NCBI GenBank assembly: GCA_937894775.1 | Contig: CALAXC010000151.1 | Span: 1 to 8,444, forward strand | Reading direction: 5' to 3' | DNA: 8,444 nt | Source of the DNA: an uncultured Clostridia bacterium | Lineage (GTDB): Bacteria; Bacillota; Clostridia; Oscillospirales; CAG-272 | In this document: one piece after another, positions 1 through 5,964 of the stretch | How the letters are laid out: the number at the start of each line of letters is the position of its first letter | Position numbering within the stretch: position 1 is the stretch's first letter | Translations under genes and position numbers: made by a program | The notes under the pieces: model-generated | What the model saw: only the letters and a program-made list of their open reading frames with translations | Told to the model about the DNA's origin: nothing | The model's database searches: none

Positions 1-62
1 TTCGCTTTTTGAAAAAAGCGAAACCAAAAACTTTTCAGCTGGGTTAGTGCGAACAGTGTGCG
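1..62 (-). repeat. Gene-end repeat, left copy, with 10-bp stem-loop
   Basis: Read on the minus strand, in the direction of the membrane-protein gene, this flank carries AAAGTTTTT (34-26), GGT, and then a perfect 10-bp stem (arms 22-13 and 10-1) closed by a 2-nt loop (12-11). The same AAAGTTTTT, 3-nt gap, 10-bp stem and 2-nt loop occur at 8335-8368 after the rightward genes. Further upstream, short matches keep the same order in both copies (GCAC, TGT, TCGCA), so the similarity probably extends beyond the stem. The element is cut by the window edge. It may act as a transcript end or RNA-stability structure, but there is no classic U-tract after the stem, so that role is inferred. Confidence 0.6.
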
Positions 63-72
63 CTGATTGGCC

Positions 73-87
73 GTCGGCTCAGCCGAC
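73..87 (-). other. Small GC-rich hairpin just after the membrane-protein stop
   Basis: GTCGGC and GCCGAC pair perfectly around a 3-nt loop, beginning 6 bases after the stop codon at 94-96 in the leftward direction. On the minus strand no T-run follows; on the plus strand only TTT follows. It could contribute to 3'-end formation of the leftward gene together with the adjacent stem-loop at 1-22, but it is not a convincing intrinsic terminator alone. Confidence 0.4.
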
Positions 88-93
88 TTTGTG

Positions 94-1023
94 CTAACAT
101 TGTGCGTCTTTCTGATTTTTGATTTCCAATTCTTTTAGCTTTTTAGATCCCGTTATTATCATATATGCTCCGATGTATCCGATAATTGCAAGTACAGCAA
201 ATGCACTGATTCCCGTTACTGCTTTTTGCGTTTTGTCGTCCATCGATATGCCGAGTATACCTATTATCGCTGTTTCGAGCGAAAGCATAGATACAAGTGC
301 CGAAACAAAACTGATAAGCTTTGCGGCAAAGAGTAAAGGACTGTTTAATTTTCGGTATTTTATAACATTTACTATCGATAAAGCAAAAAGCGATACCGTA
401 AAGATCGCAAGTACTACCGTCGTCGCCTTGCGGTGTAATATTTCCTGATTTTTTGCGGTTATATAAGCGGTCATTACCGAAAGAGCGGTGTTCATAGCTA
501 TCAGAAGAATTCCGCAAAAGCGAAAGCGTTTAAGCTCGGAGATCACATCTTCTCCCGCCTTATTCGATCGGGAATAATAAAGAAGAGAAAATCGCATTAC
601 CGCTATCAGAATATAGTATGTCGCGATAGAAATATACCAGGTAGAACGGTGTGTGAGTCCTAAAAATAAAGTGAATACCGCATATACCGAGTTGTAGAAA
701 AAAGTTCCGTATAAAGTAATGTTTATTTTGAGCTGTGCAGCCTGCGAAGGATCTGCAGAGCTTCTTTTTTTGTTTATTTTGTTTATGTTCGTTTTTATAT
801 TCGAGCTTAAAGCTTTTGTTCTGGAAATAAGCTCGGGAAATGCGCATATAACAAGAGATGCCGCATAAAGGCTGAGAATATAAGAAATTATGCTTATATG
901 ATGAGTAAGAGGGAGCTTTATTAACGAGTATATCAATGAGAGAGATGCAAGTACCGTTACAACGGTAACTATCGCAATATGCGGAAAAAATACCGCTTTC
1001 AGCATCTTTTTTATTCTATCCAT
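94..1023 (-). CDS. Polytopic membrane protein of unknown function (309 aa)
   Basis: No family was identified with confidence. The protein has about eight hydrophobic stretches likely to span the membrane, near residues 13-35, 44-64, 103-123, 128-150, 168-190, 200-221, 229-256 and 270-291. A basic loop (about 65-100, Lys/Arg-rich) and a short Lys-rich C-terminal tail suggest cytoplasmic segments. The central part (about 125-150) has an RSTWY...YYILIAVMRF pattern that I recall, from memory only, in unnamed Clostridia membrane proteins. The start at 1023 is chosen because AAAGGGGG lies 7 bases upstream; starting at 1104 would run back through the promoter -10 and give a 27-residue polar leader. 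It is transcribed away from the YifB/peptidase unit and need not share its function. The last codons lie inside the gene-end repeat region. There are no recognisable catalytic or binding motifs. Confidence 0.8.
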   Translation of the reverse strand: MDRIKKMLKAVFFPHIAIVTVVTVLASLSLIYSLIKLPLTHHISIISYILSLYAASLVICAFPELISRTKALSSNIKTNINKINKKRSSADPSQAAQLKINITLYGTFFYNSVYAVFTLFLGLTHRSTWYISIATYYILIAVMRFSLLYYSRSNKAGEDVISELKRFRFCGILLIAMNTALSVMTAYITAKNQEILHRKATTVVLAIFTVSLFALSIVNVIKYRKLNSPLLFAAKLISFVSALVSMLSLETAIIGILGISMDDKTQKAVTGISAFAVLAIIGYIGAYMIITGSKKLKELEIKNQKDAQC

Positions 1024-1030
1024 ATACAGT

Positions 1031-1039
1031 CCCCCTTTC
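1031..1039 (-). promoter_or_regulatory. Ribosome binding site fixing the membrane-protein start
   Basis: On the minus strand GAAAGGGGG precedes ATG at 1023 with a 7-base gap. This is the only good Shine-Dalgarno near any in-frame start of that gene, so it selects the 309-aa form. Confidence 0.75.
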
Positions 1040-1053
1040 TTTTGATTTTTGTC

Positions 1054-1062
1054 ATTATAGCA
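1054..1062 (-). promoter_or_regulatory. Extended -10 promoter for the leftward gene
   Basis: The minus strand reads TGC-TATAAT: a perfect -10 with the TGn extension. Transcription would begin near 1047, leaving a leader of about 24 bases with the Shine-Dalgarno inside it. No good -35 lies at 16-18 bases; a perfect TTGACA exists at 1104-1099 but is 39 bases from this -10, so it belongs to another arrangement or is chance. Confidence 0.6.
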
Positions 1063-1085
1063 CATAAATATTAATTTTTTATGTA

Positions 1086-1114
1086 TTAAAATATATTTTG
1101 TCAATATATTTTAA
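1086..1114. promoter_or_regulatory. Perfect 12-bp inverted repeat between divergent promoters
   Basis: TTAAAATATATT (1086-1097) and AATATATTTTAA (1103-1114) are exact reverse complements around the spacer TTGTC. The site sits just upstream of the rightward -35 (1120) and upstream of the leftward -10 (1059), the usual place for an operator controlling both directions. The region is very AT-rich, which raises the odds of chance palindromes, but 12 perfect pairs with a short spacer is notable. No regulator is encoded in this window. Confidence 0.4.
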
Positions 1115-1119
1115 AATTA

Positions 1120-1148
1120 TTGTAAAAAAACACTTTTTGTGGTAAAAT
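1120..1148 (+). promoter_or_regulatory. Promoter of the rightward six-gene unit
   Basis: TTGTAA (1120-1125), a 17-base spacer and TAAAAT (1143-1148) form a sigma-A-type promoter, with TGG directly before the -10 giving an extended -10. Transcription would start near 1155, about 25 bases before the chosen YifB start at 1180. The ATG at 1147 falls inside this -10, which argues against its use. Confidence 0.6.
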
Positions 1149-1167
1149 GATTATGTATAATTTTTTT

Positions 1168-1173
1168 GAGGAG
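1168..1173 (+). promoter_or_regulatory. Ribosome binding site fixing the YifB start
   Basis: GAGGAG stands 6 bases before ATG 1180. The in-frame ATG at 1147 has no such site and overlaps the promoter, so 1180 is preferred. Confidence 0.8.
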
Positions 1174-1179
1174 AGCTTT

Positions 1180-2727
1180 ATGTTATCTAAGATCTACAGC
1201 GCCGGATTGCTCGGTATTGACGGCTTTATAGTTACTGTTGAATGTAACGCAAAAAAAGGATTGTTTCACTTTGAGCTTGTCGGACTCCCCGATCTTGCGG
1301 TCAAGGAAGCAAAGGAACGTGTTTTTACCGCTTGTGAAAACAGCGGATTCCGTTTTCCCGTTGCTAATATAACGATAAATCTTGCTCCCGCGGATAAGCG
1401 CAAAGAGGGTTCTGCCTTTGACGTTGCGCTTCTTATGGGACTTTTGAGAAGCGGCGGATATATACGTTCAGAGGTTGATTTTGAAGATAAATGCTTTGTC
1501 GGTGAGCTTTCGCTTTCAGGAGAGCTTCGCGGAGTGCGAGGCGTTCTCTGCATGTGCGTTGCGGCAAGAAATGCGGGACTTAAGGAGTTCTTTGCACCGC
1601 CCGAAAATGCGCGCGAGGCTGCCGCTGTTGAGGGAATAACTGTATATTCCGCAAAGAACGTTTCGGAAATAGTAAGGCATCTTAACGGTGAAAAGCGTCT
1701 TGCTCCCGTTGAATGTGACCGAGATGCTTTTGAAAATGCGGTTAGAAATAATACTCTTGATTTTGCTGACGTAAAGGGACAGAGTGCCGCAAAGCGCGCT
1801 ATCGAAATAGCTGCTGCGGGCGGACATAATATTTTACTTATCGGCCCTCCGGGTACGGGAAAATCTATGCTTGCAAAGAGAATTCCCACGATAATGCCGC
1901 CCCTTACCTTTGAGGAAGCTATAGAGGTAACGAAGGTACATTCTGTTGCGGGAACTTTAAGTGAGGGGGTTTCTTTACTTTCTCAAAGACCTTTCCGCGC
2001 TCCTCACCATACTATGAGCTCGGTGAGTCTTGTAGGTGGCGGAGCTAACCCTATGCCCGGTGAAGTATCCTTGGCGCATAACGGAGTTTTGTTCCTGGAC
2101 GAGCTTCCCGAATTTCCAAAGCAGGTGACCGATGCGCTCCGTCAGCCTATAGAAGACAGAGCGGTTACAATAACGAGAGCTAACGGACGTGTGACCTATC
2201 CTTGCTCGTTTATGCTCGTCGCGGCTATGAATCCTTGCCGCTGCGGATTTTTCGGACATCCTACGAAGCCCTGTACCTGCCGTGAAGGTGACGTAAGGCG
2301 TTACATATCGAAAATAAGCGGTCCTATGCTTGACAGAATAGATATTCAGATAGAGCTTCCTTCGCTTTCTTATGACGAGATATCTTCTACCTCTGCGCCA
2401 AGCGAAAGCTCGGCAACTATAAGAGAGCGGGTTACAAAGGCACGTGCTTTTGCTATCGAAAGAATGAACGATTTAGGCGACCGCAAAATATTCTGTAATG
2501 CACAGCTTGATGCGGCACTTATCCGCCGTTACTGTGCTATGGACGATTCGGCGGGCGCAATTTTGCGCGCGGCTTATGACAGAATGGGAATGTCTGCTCG
2601 CGGATACGATCGCATAATACGTGTGGCGAGAACGATTGCTGATATCGATTCTTCGGAAATAATAAAGGCTAATCATATAGCTGAGGCTATACAGTATCGC
2701 AGTCTTGATAAAAAATACTGGGGTTGA
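1180..2727 (+). CDS. comM: YifB/ComM family Mg-chelatase-like AAA+ ATPase
   Basis: The protein is 515 aa, the usual length for YifB/ComM. In order it shows the ChlI-like N-terminal domain (about 1-170, with GLPDLAVKE and INLAPAD-K), the AAA+ core starting at DVKGQ (197-201), Walker A GPPGTGKS (222-229), a FRAPHHT motif, Walker B VLFLDE (303-308), a four-cysteine cluster NPCRCG...CTC (C353, C355, C365, C367), and a C-terminal helical domain with SARGYDR (about 472-478). In naturally competent Gram-negatives ComM is a hexameric branch-migration helicase that helps integrate incoming single-stranded DNA; the role in Clostridia is less settled. All ATPase motifs look intact. It is cytoplasmic, opens the rightward unit, and is followed after 5 bases by a peptidase gene with no obvious functional link. 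The symbol comM is used for the family; yifB is the alternative. Confidence 0.95.
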   Translation: MLSKIYSAGLLGIDGFIVTVECNAKKGLFHFELVGLPDLAVKEAKERVFTACENSGFRFPVANITINLAPADKRKEGSAFDVALLMGLLRSGGYIRSEVDFEDKCFVGELSLSGELRGVRGVLCMCVAARNAGLKEFFAPPENAREAAAVEGITVYSAKNVSEIVRHLNGEKRLAPVECDRDAFENAVRNNTLDFADVKGQSAAKRAIEIAAAGGHNILLIGPPGTGKSMLAKRIPTIMPPLTFEEAIEVTKVHSVAGTLSEGVSLLSQRPFRAPHHTMSSVSLVGGGANPMPGEVSLAHNGVLFLDELPEFPKQVTDALRQPIEDRAVTITRANGRVTYPCSFMLVAAMNPCRCGFFGHPTKPCTCREGDVRRYISKISGPMLDRIDIQIELPSLSYDEISSTSAPSESSATIRERVTKARAFAIERMNDLGDRKIFCNAQLDAALIRRYCAMDDSAGAILRAAYDRMGMSARGYDRIIRVARTIADIDSSEIIKANHIAEAIQYRSLDKKYWG

Positions 2728-2732
2728 TTTTT

Positions 2733-3851
2733 ATGTGTGAAAATTCGAATGAAAATAAAGATATAAAAGAGCTTGACAGGGAGCTTTGCAAAAGGCTTTG
2801 CGAGGATATTTTTGCGCTTACCTCGCTTTGCTCCGTGTCGGGTTTTGAATACAGAGCGGCAGAAGAGCTTAAAAAGCTCTACGCAGATAAATTTGATTCT
2901 ATAAGTGCTGACGGAACGGGAAATTTTGTGTTTTTTAAGAGCGCAAATAAAGACGGTGCGCCTAAAATTATGGTCGATGCGCATTTCGACGAGATAGGAT
3001 TTGTTGTCAGCGAGGTGCTTGACGGCGGCTTTTTGCGTATCGCTTCGGTAGGCGGGATCGACCGAGCTATTATGCAGGCTGCAAGGGTAAGTGTCTTTGG
3101 AGAAAAGACGCTTGACGGAGTAATTATTTCAACACCGCCTCACCTTCGTCCAAGCTCTGATGAGCTTGCCGAGATAGATAAGCTTCTTGTTGACGTAGGT
3201 TGCGGATTTAATAAAGAAGAGCTTGAAAATATAGCTCCCGTCGGTACTCCCGTAAGCTTTTATAAAGCGCCTATGCTTATTCGCGATGAATACATTCTGG
3301 GCGCAAGTCTTGATAATAAGGCGTGCGGTGCTATCCTTCTTTATGCAATATCCTCTATTCCGCGTGAGAAGCTTGCGGGTGACGTTTACGTTACTCTTTC
3401 TTGCCGAGAGGAGAGCGCGGCACGTGGCGGAGCATACGTTTCGGCAAACAGAATAAAACCCGATTATGCTTTCGTTGCTGACGTAAATCTGGCGAATGCC
3501 GCAGACGTGCCCGACAGAGAGTGCGTGAATATGGGAGAGGGGATATCGATATCTCTTTCTACCTCTACCGACCGTTCGCTTACACGTGCGGCTATCAGTT
3601 TGTGTAAGGAAAACGGAATAGACGTTTCGCAAAAGGCAGAGCCTTCTTCTACGGGTACAAATGCTCCCGAGCTTCATATTGCGGCGCTTGGTGTTCCCGT
3701 TGTTGACGTTGGACTTCCGCTTAGAAATATGCATACCTATAACGAGATGATATCTCTTAAGGACTGTGCGTCGCTTTTCTGCTTTACGCAGGCATTTGTT
3801 TCTTCTTTTGAAATAGCCGATGCGTTTAAGAGAAAGGAGATAGATATATGA
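2733..3851 (+). CDS. M42 family metallo-aminopeptidase, paralogue A (372 aa)
   Basis: This is a predicted cytoplasmic dinuclear-metal aminopeptidase of family M42 (glutamyl-aminopeptidase/TET type), removing N-terminal residues from peptides. Metal-site positions are complete: H84 in AHFDEIGF (with D86), bridging D194 in DNKACG, E226-E227 in REESAARGG (general base and ligand), D250 in VADVN, and H334 in LRNMHTYNE. Residues about 90-185 should form the inserted dimerisation domain. It is the most diverged of the three M42 proteins here: DNK replaces the usual DDR, EESAARGG replaces EEVGxRG, and the final motif lacks the usual TR-HS. It has a polar, acidic N-terminal extension of about 20 residues. 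The ATG at 2733 is preferred over a TTG at 2724 that overlaps the yifB stop, because GGGG at 2720-2723 is 9 bases from the ATG. It overlaps the next gene by ATGA. Confidence 0.88.
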   Translation: MCENSNENKDIKELDRELCKRLCEDIFALTSLCSVSGFEYRAAEELKKLYADKFDSISADGTGNFVFFKSANKDGAPKIMVDAHFDEIGFVVSEVLDGGFLRIASVGGIDRAIMQAARVSVFGEKTLDGVIISTPPHLRPSSDELAEIDKLLVDVGCGFNKEELENIAPVGTPVSFYKAPMLIRDEYILGASLDNKACGAILLYAISSIPREKLAGDVYVTLSCREESAARGGAYVSANRIKPDYAFVADVNLANAADVPDRECVNMGEGISISLSTSTDRSLTRAAISLCKENGIDVSQKAEPSSTGTNAPELHIAALGVPVVDVGLPLRNMHTYNEMISLKDCASLFCFTQAFVSSFEIADAFKRKEIDI

Positions 3852-4939
3852 ATAAAAATATAAAGACTCTTAGCGGAGTCGAGCTTATAGAATATCTTTC
3901 TCTTCTGTTCGGTCCTACGGGATGCGAGGACAGAGTAAGAGATGCGATAGCTTTGGCGGTAGAGGATCTTTGCGATGCAAAGGTCTGTGACAGAATGGGA
4001 AATCTTATTTGCCGTATATCGCTTGGCGATCCCGATAAAAGAAAAAAGATAATGCTTTCGGCACATATGGACGAGGTTGGATTTATGATCGAGGAGATCA
4101 AAAAAGACGGAATGCTGACCTTTGGATGTGTTGGCGGCATCGATCCTTCTGTTCTTGCGGGTAAAAGAGCATTGATAGAGGGAAATGGCGAGCTGTTGAA
4201 CGGTGTTATCTGTTCAAAGGCGATACACCATAAAACAAAAAAAGAGCGTAAAAAAGCTACCGAAAGCGACAAGCTTTATATAGATATTGGATTTACTTCC
4301 GACGAAGATGCAAAAGAGAGTGTTGCGGTTGGAGCTCTTGCAACATTTTTGGGCGATTTTTTCCTTATGGGTAAGGATATGAGAACGATGTGCTCTAAGG
4401 CTCTTGACGATAGAATGGGCTGTGCGATTCTTATCGAGCTTATGCGGAAAATAAGAGAAGAAAAGCCTTTGCTTGATCTTGATATTTATTTCTGCTTTAC
4501 CGTAGGTGAGGAAACGGGACATTCGGGCGCTATAGTTGCCGCAGAGCGGATAGCTCCTGATTTTGCACTTATTTTTGAATCTACCGCGATAGGCGATCTT
4601 CCCGAAACTTTGGAGTCAAGACGTGTTGCCGAGGTTACAAAGGGGGCGGTAATATCTGTTGCCGACAGATCGACTATATACGATAAAGAGCTTATAGATC
4701 TTGCATTCGACCGTGCAAAAAAAGACGGTATTCCTTTACAGGTAAAGAAATATCTTTCGGGCGGAAATGATGCGGGGCATATTCATAAGAGCGGAACGGG
4801 AGTCCGTTCGCTTGCCGTATCTGTACCCACGAGATACCTTCATTCGGCGGCGTGCGTTGCATCGCTTGACGATTATGGATCGGCATTGAATATTGCATAT
4901 TCTTTACTTTGTGCTATAGACGGAGATGATCTGAAATGA
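3848..4939 (+). CDS. M42 family metallo-aminopeptidase, paralogue B (363 aa)
   Basis: This is a second M42 aminopeptidase, predicted to be cytoplasmic. It shows H73 in SAHMDEVGF (with D75), D187 in ALDDRMGC, E221-E222 in VGEETGHSGA, E244 in FESTAIGD, and H332 in PTRYLHS. The fourth ligand position is Glu rather than the Asp found in paralogues A and C; both can bind metal, and I recall clostridial M42 proteins with Glu here, so loss of activity is not implied. The inserted domain contains a strongly basic run (about residues 125-139, KTKKERKK). AAAGGAG at 3833-3839 lies 8 bases before the ATG, which overlaps the previous stop as ATGA, suggesting translational coupling. M42 proteins typically form dodecameric TET particles; co-assembly with paralogues A or C is possible but not shown by the sequence. 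Confidence 0.93.
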   Translation: MNKNIKTLSGVELIEYLSLLFGPTGCEDRVRDAIALAVEDLCDAKVCDRMGNLICRISLGDPDKRKKIMLSAHMDEVGFMIEEIKKDGMLTFGCVGGIDPSVLAGKRALIEGNGELLNGVICSKAIHHKTKKERKKATESDKLYIDIGFTSDEDAKESVAVGALATFLGDFFLMGKDMRTMCSKALDDRMGCAILIELMRKIREEKPLLDLDIYFCFTVGEETGHSGAIVAAERIAPDFALIFESTAIGDLPETLESRRVAEVTKGAVISVADRSTIYDKELIDLAFDRAKKDGIPLQVKKYLSGGNDAGHIHKSGTGVRSLAVSVPTRYLHSAACVASLDDYGSALNIAYSLLCAIDGDDLK

Positions 4940-5940
4940 AATTTGATATATTGAATATTATTGATAAAATAAAGTTGTTGGGCAGAGCACAGATCCTTTC
5001 TGAGTCTGTCGCTTGTGACCATAGCGGAACGGGTATAGAATTCTGCGGAAGCTTTTCAAGCCCTATCGAGCTCGAAGTATATACAACTATCGAAAAGGAT
5101 GGGTGCGATCGCGCATATTTTACGGTATATGTTGATAAAAAAAGGCTCGATACCCGCTATTTCGCACCGATAGGTAAGTCTTGTATTACGGTTGAGCTTG
5201 AAAGCTACGGAGAGCATACTGTCCGAGTCGTAAAACAGAATGAAAGTAATTATAATCTTTGCGAGTTTGTTTCGATAAGCTTTGAGGGTGAGCTTTTTGA
5301 CGCACCCGAGAAAAAAGAAAAATACATCGAGTATATCGGTGACAGTCTTAGCTGCGGAATGGGAAATCTCGGTAAAAAAGGTGTTCCCGAGCCGCAGACG
5401 TCGGTATGGGAAGATGTTACGCAGGGGTACACTTATATGTCGGCAGACGAGCTTTCTGTTGATCATTCTATAGTTTCGGAAAGCGGAATAGGCCTTGCGG
5501 GAAGCTGGTTTGATCCTTTGTTTGATTTTTATACTGCTTATTCTTATAAGCGTAATAAAGAGCTTAAATATGATTTTGAACGTGTTCCCGATCTTGTGAT
5601 GATAAATCTCGGTACAAACGATTTTTATCTTAACTGTGATCTCGGTATATGCAAGCTTGAAGAGGTCGAGCAAAAGGTAAAGGAGTTTATATGTTTGGTG
5701 CGTTCTTCTTATAAAAAGGATATGCCTATTCTTTGGATCAGCAGATTTATGTTCCTTGGGGAAAAATATATAAATATTATCGATAAGGCTATAAGCGACC
5801 TTGGCGGTGAGAAAGCAAATATATATCGCCTTGACGTTACCCAGAGCTCGGGCGGAGCGCACGGACATCCCGATCTTGAGGGACATAAAATGGCTTGCGA
5901 ACAAGTCGTAAATTACATACGTGAAAAGAATCTTATATAA
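4936..5940 (+). CDS. CE2-like SGNH/GDSL esterase (334 aa)
   Basis: This is a two-domain hydrolase resembling carbohydrate esterase family 2. Residues about 10-120 are predicted beta-rich, like the CE2 N-terminal jelly roll (LGRAQIL, SGTGIEFCGSF). The SGNH domain follows, with block I IGDSLSCGMGN (nucleophile S137), a Gly block GIGLAG (about 181-186), block III NLGTNDF (G226, N228), and block V GAHGHPDLEGH (catalytic H311). CE2 enzymes generally have Asp two residues before this His (DGHP); here it is H309, so a Ser-His dyad or another acid is expected. The family removes acetyl or similar acyl esters, often from polysaccharides outside the cell, but I see no signal peptide or membrane span, suggesting a cytoplasmic substrate. 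The start overlaps the previous stop as ATGA, with GGAG 10 bases upstream. The substrate is unknown; its place between M42 genes is a clue but not proof of a peptide-linked one. Confidence 0.85.
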   Translation: MKFDILNIIDKIKLLGRAQILSESVACDHSGTGIEFCGSFSSPIELEVYTTIEKDGCDRAYFTVYVDKKRLDTRYFAPIGKSCITVELESYGEHTVRVVKQNESNYNLCEFVSISFEGELFDAPEKKEKYIEYIGDSLSCGMGNLGKKGVPEPQTSVWEDVTQGYTYMSADELSVDHSIVSESGIGLAGSWFDPLFDFYTAYSYKRNKELKYDFERVPDLVMINLGTNDFYLNCDLGICKLEEVEQKVKEFICLVRSSYKKDMPILWISRFMFLGEKYINIIDKAISDLGGEKANIYRLDVTQSSGGAHGHPDLEGHKMACEQVVNYIREKNLI

Positions 5941-5964
5941 TAAATTCAGTTAAAAGAGGAAAAA

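Noticed and set aside
119..448. Plus-strand open frame opposite the membrane-protein gene
   Set aside because: Hydrophobic only because it mirrors membrane-spanning codons; no promoter or ribosome site, and the minus-strand gene has both.
1156..1161. TATAAT as the -10 of the rightward promoter
   Set aside because: A perfect hexamer, but transcription would start about on the ribosome site and no -35 is properly spaced; TTGTAA-17-TAAAAT with TGG fits better.
1147..1179. Upstream ATG as YifB start
   Set aside because: It overlaps the likely -10 (1143-1148), lacks a Shine-Dalgarno, and adds residues not typical of the family; ATG 1180 has GAGGAG 6 bases upstream.
1266..1889. Open frame of 207 codons antisense to the YifB gene
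   Set aside because: Ser/Ala/Arg-rich shadow of a conserved ATPase gene; no plausible start signal or domain.
2724..2732. TTG start for M42 paralogue A
   Set aside because: It follows GGGG with no spacing and overlaps the yifB stop; the ATG at 2733 has workable spacing.
3129..3734. Open frame of 201 codons antisense to M42 paralogue A
   Set aside because: Arg/Cys/Ser-rich low-quality translation with no motif, opposite a gene with a full metal-site pattern.
5056..5904. Long open frame (282 codons) on the minus strand opposite the esterase gene
   Set aside because: It lies fully antisense to a gene with clear SGNH blocks, has no family resemblance, and its composition (many Ile, Lys, Arg, Tyr) is what the opposite strand of this codon usage produces.
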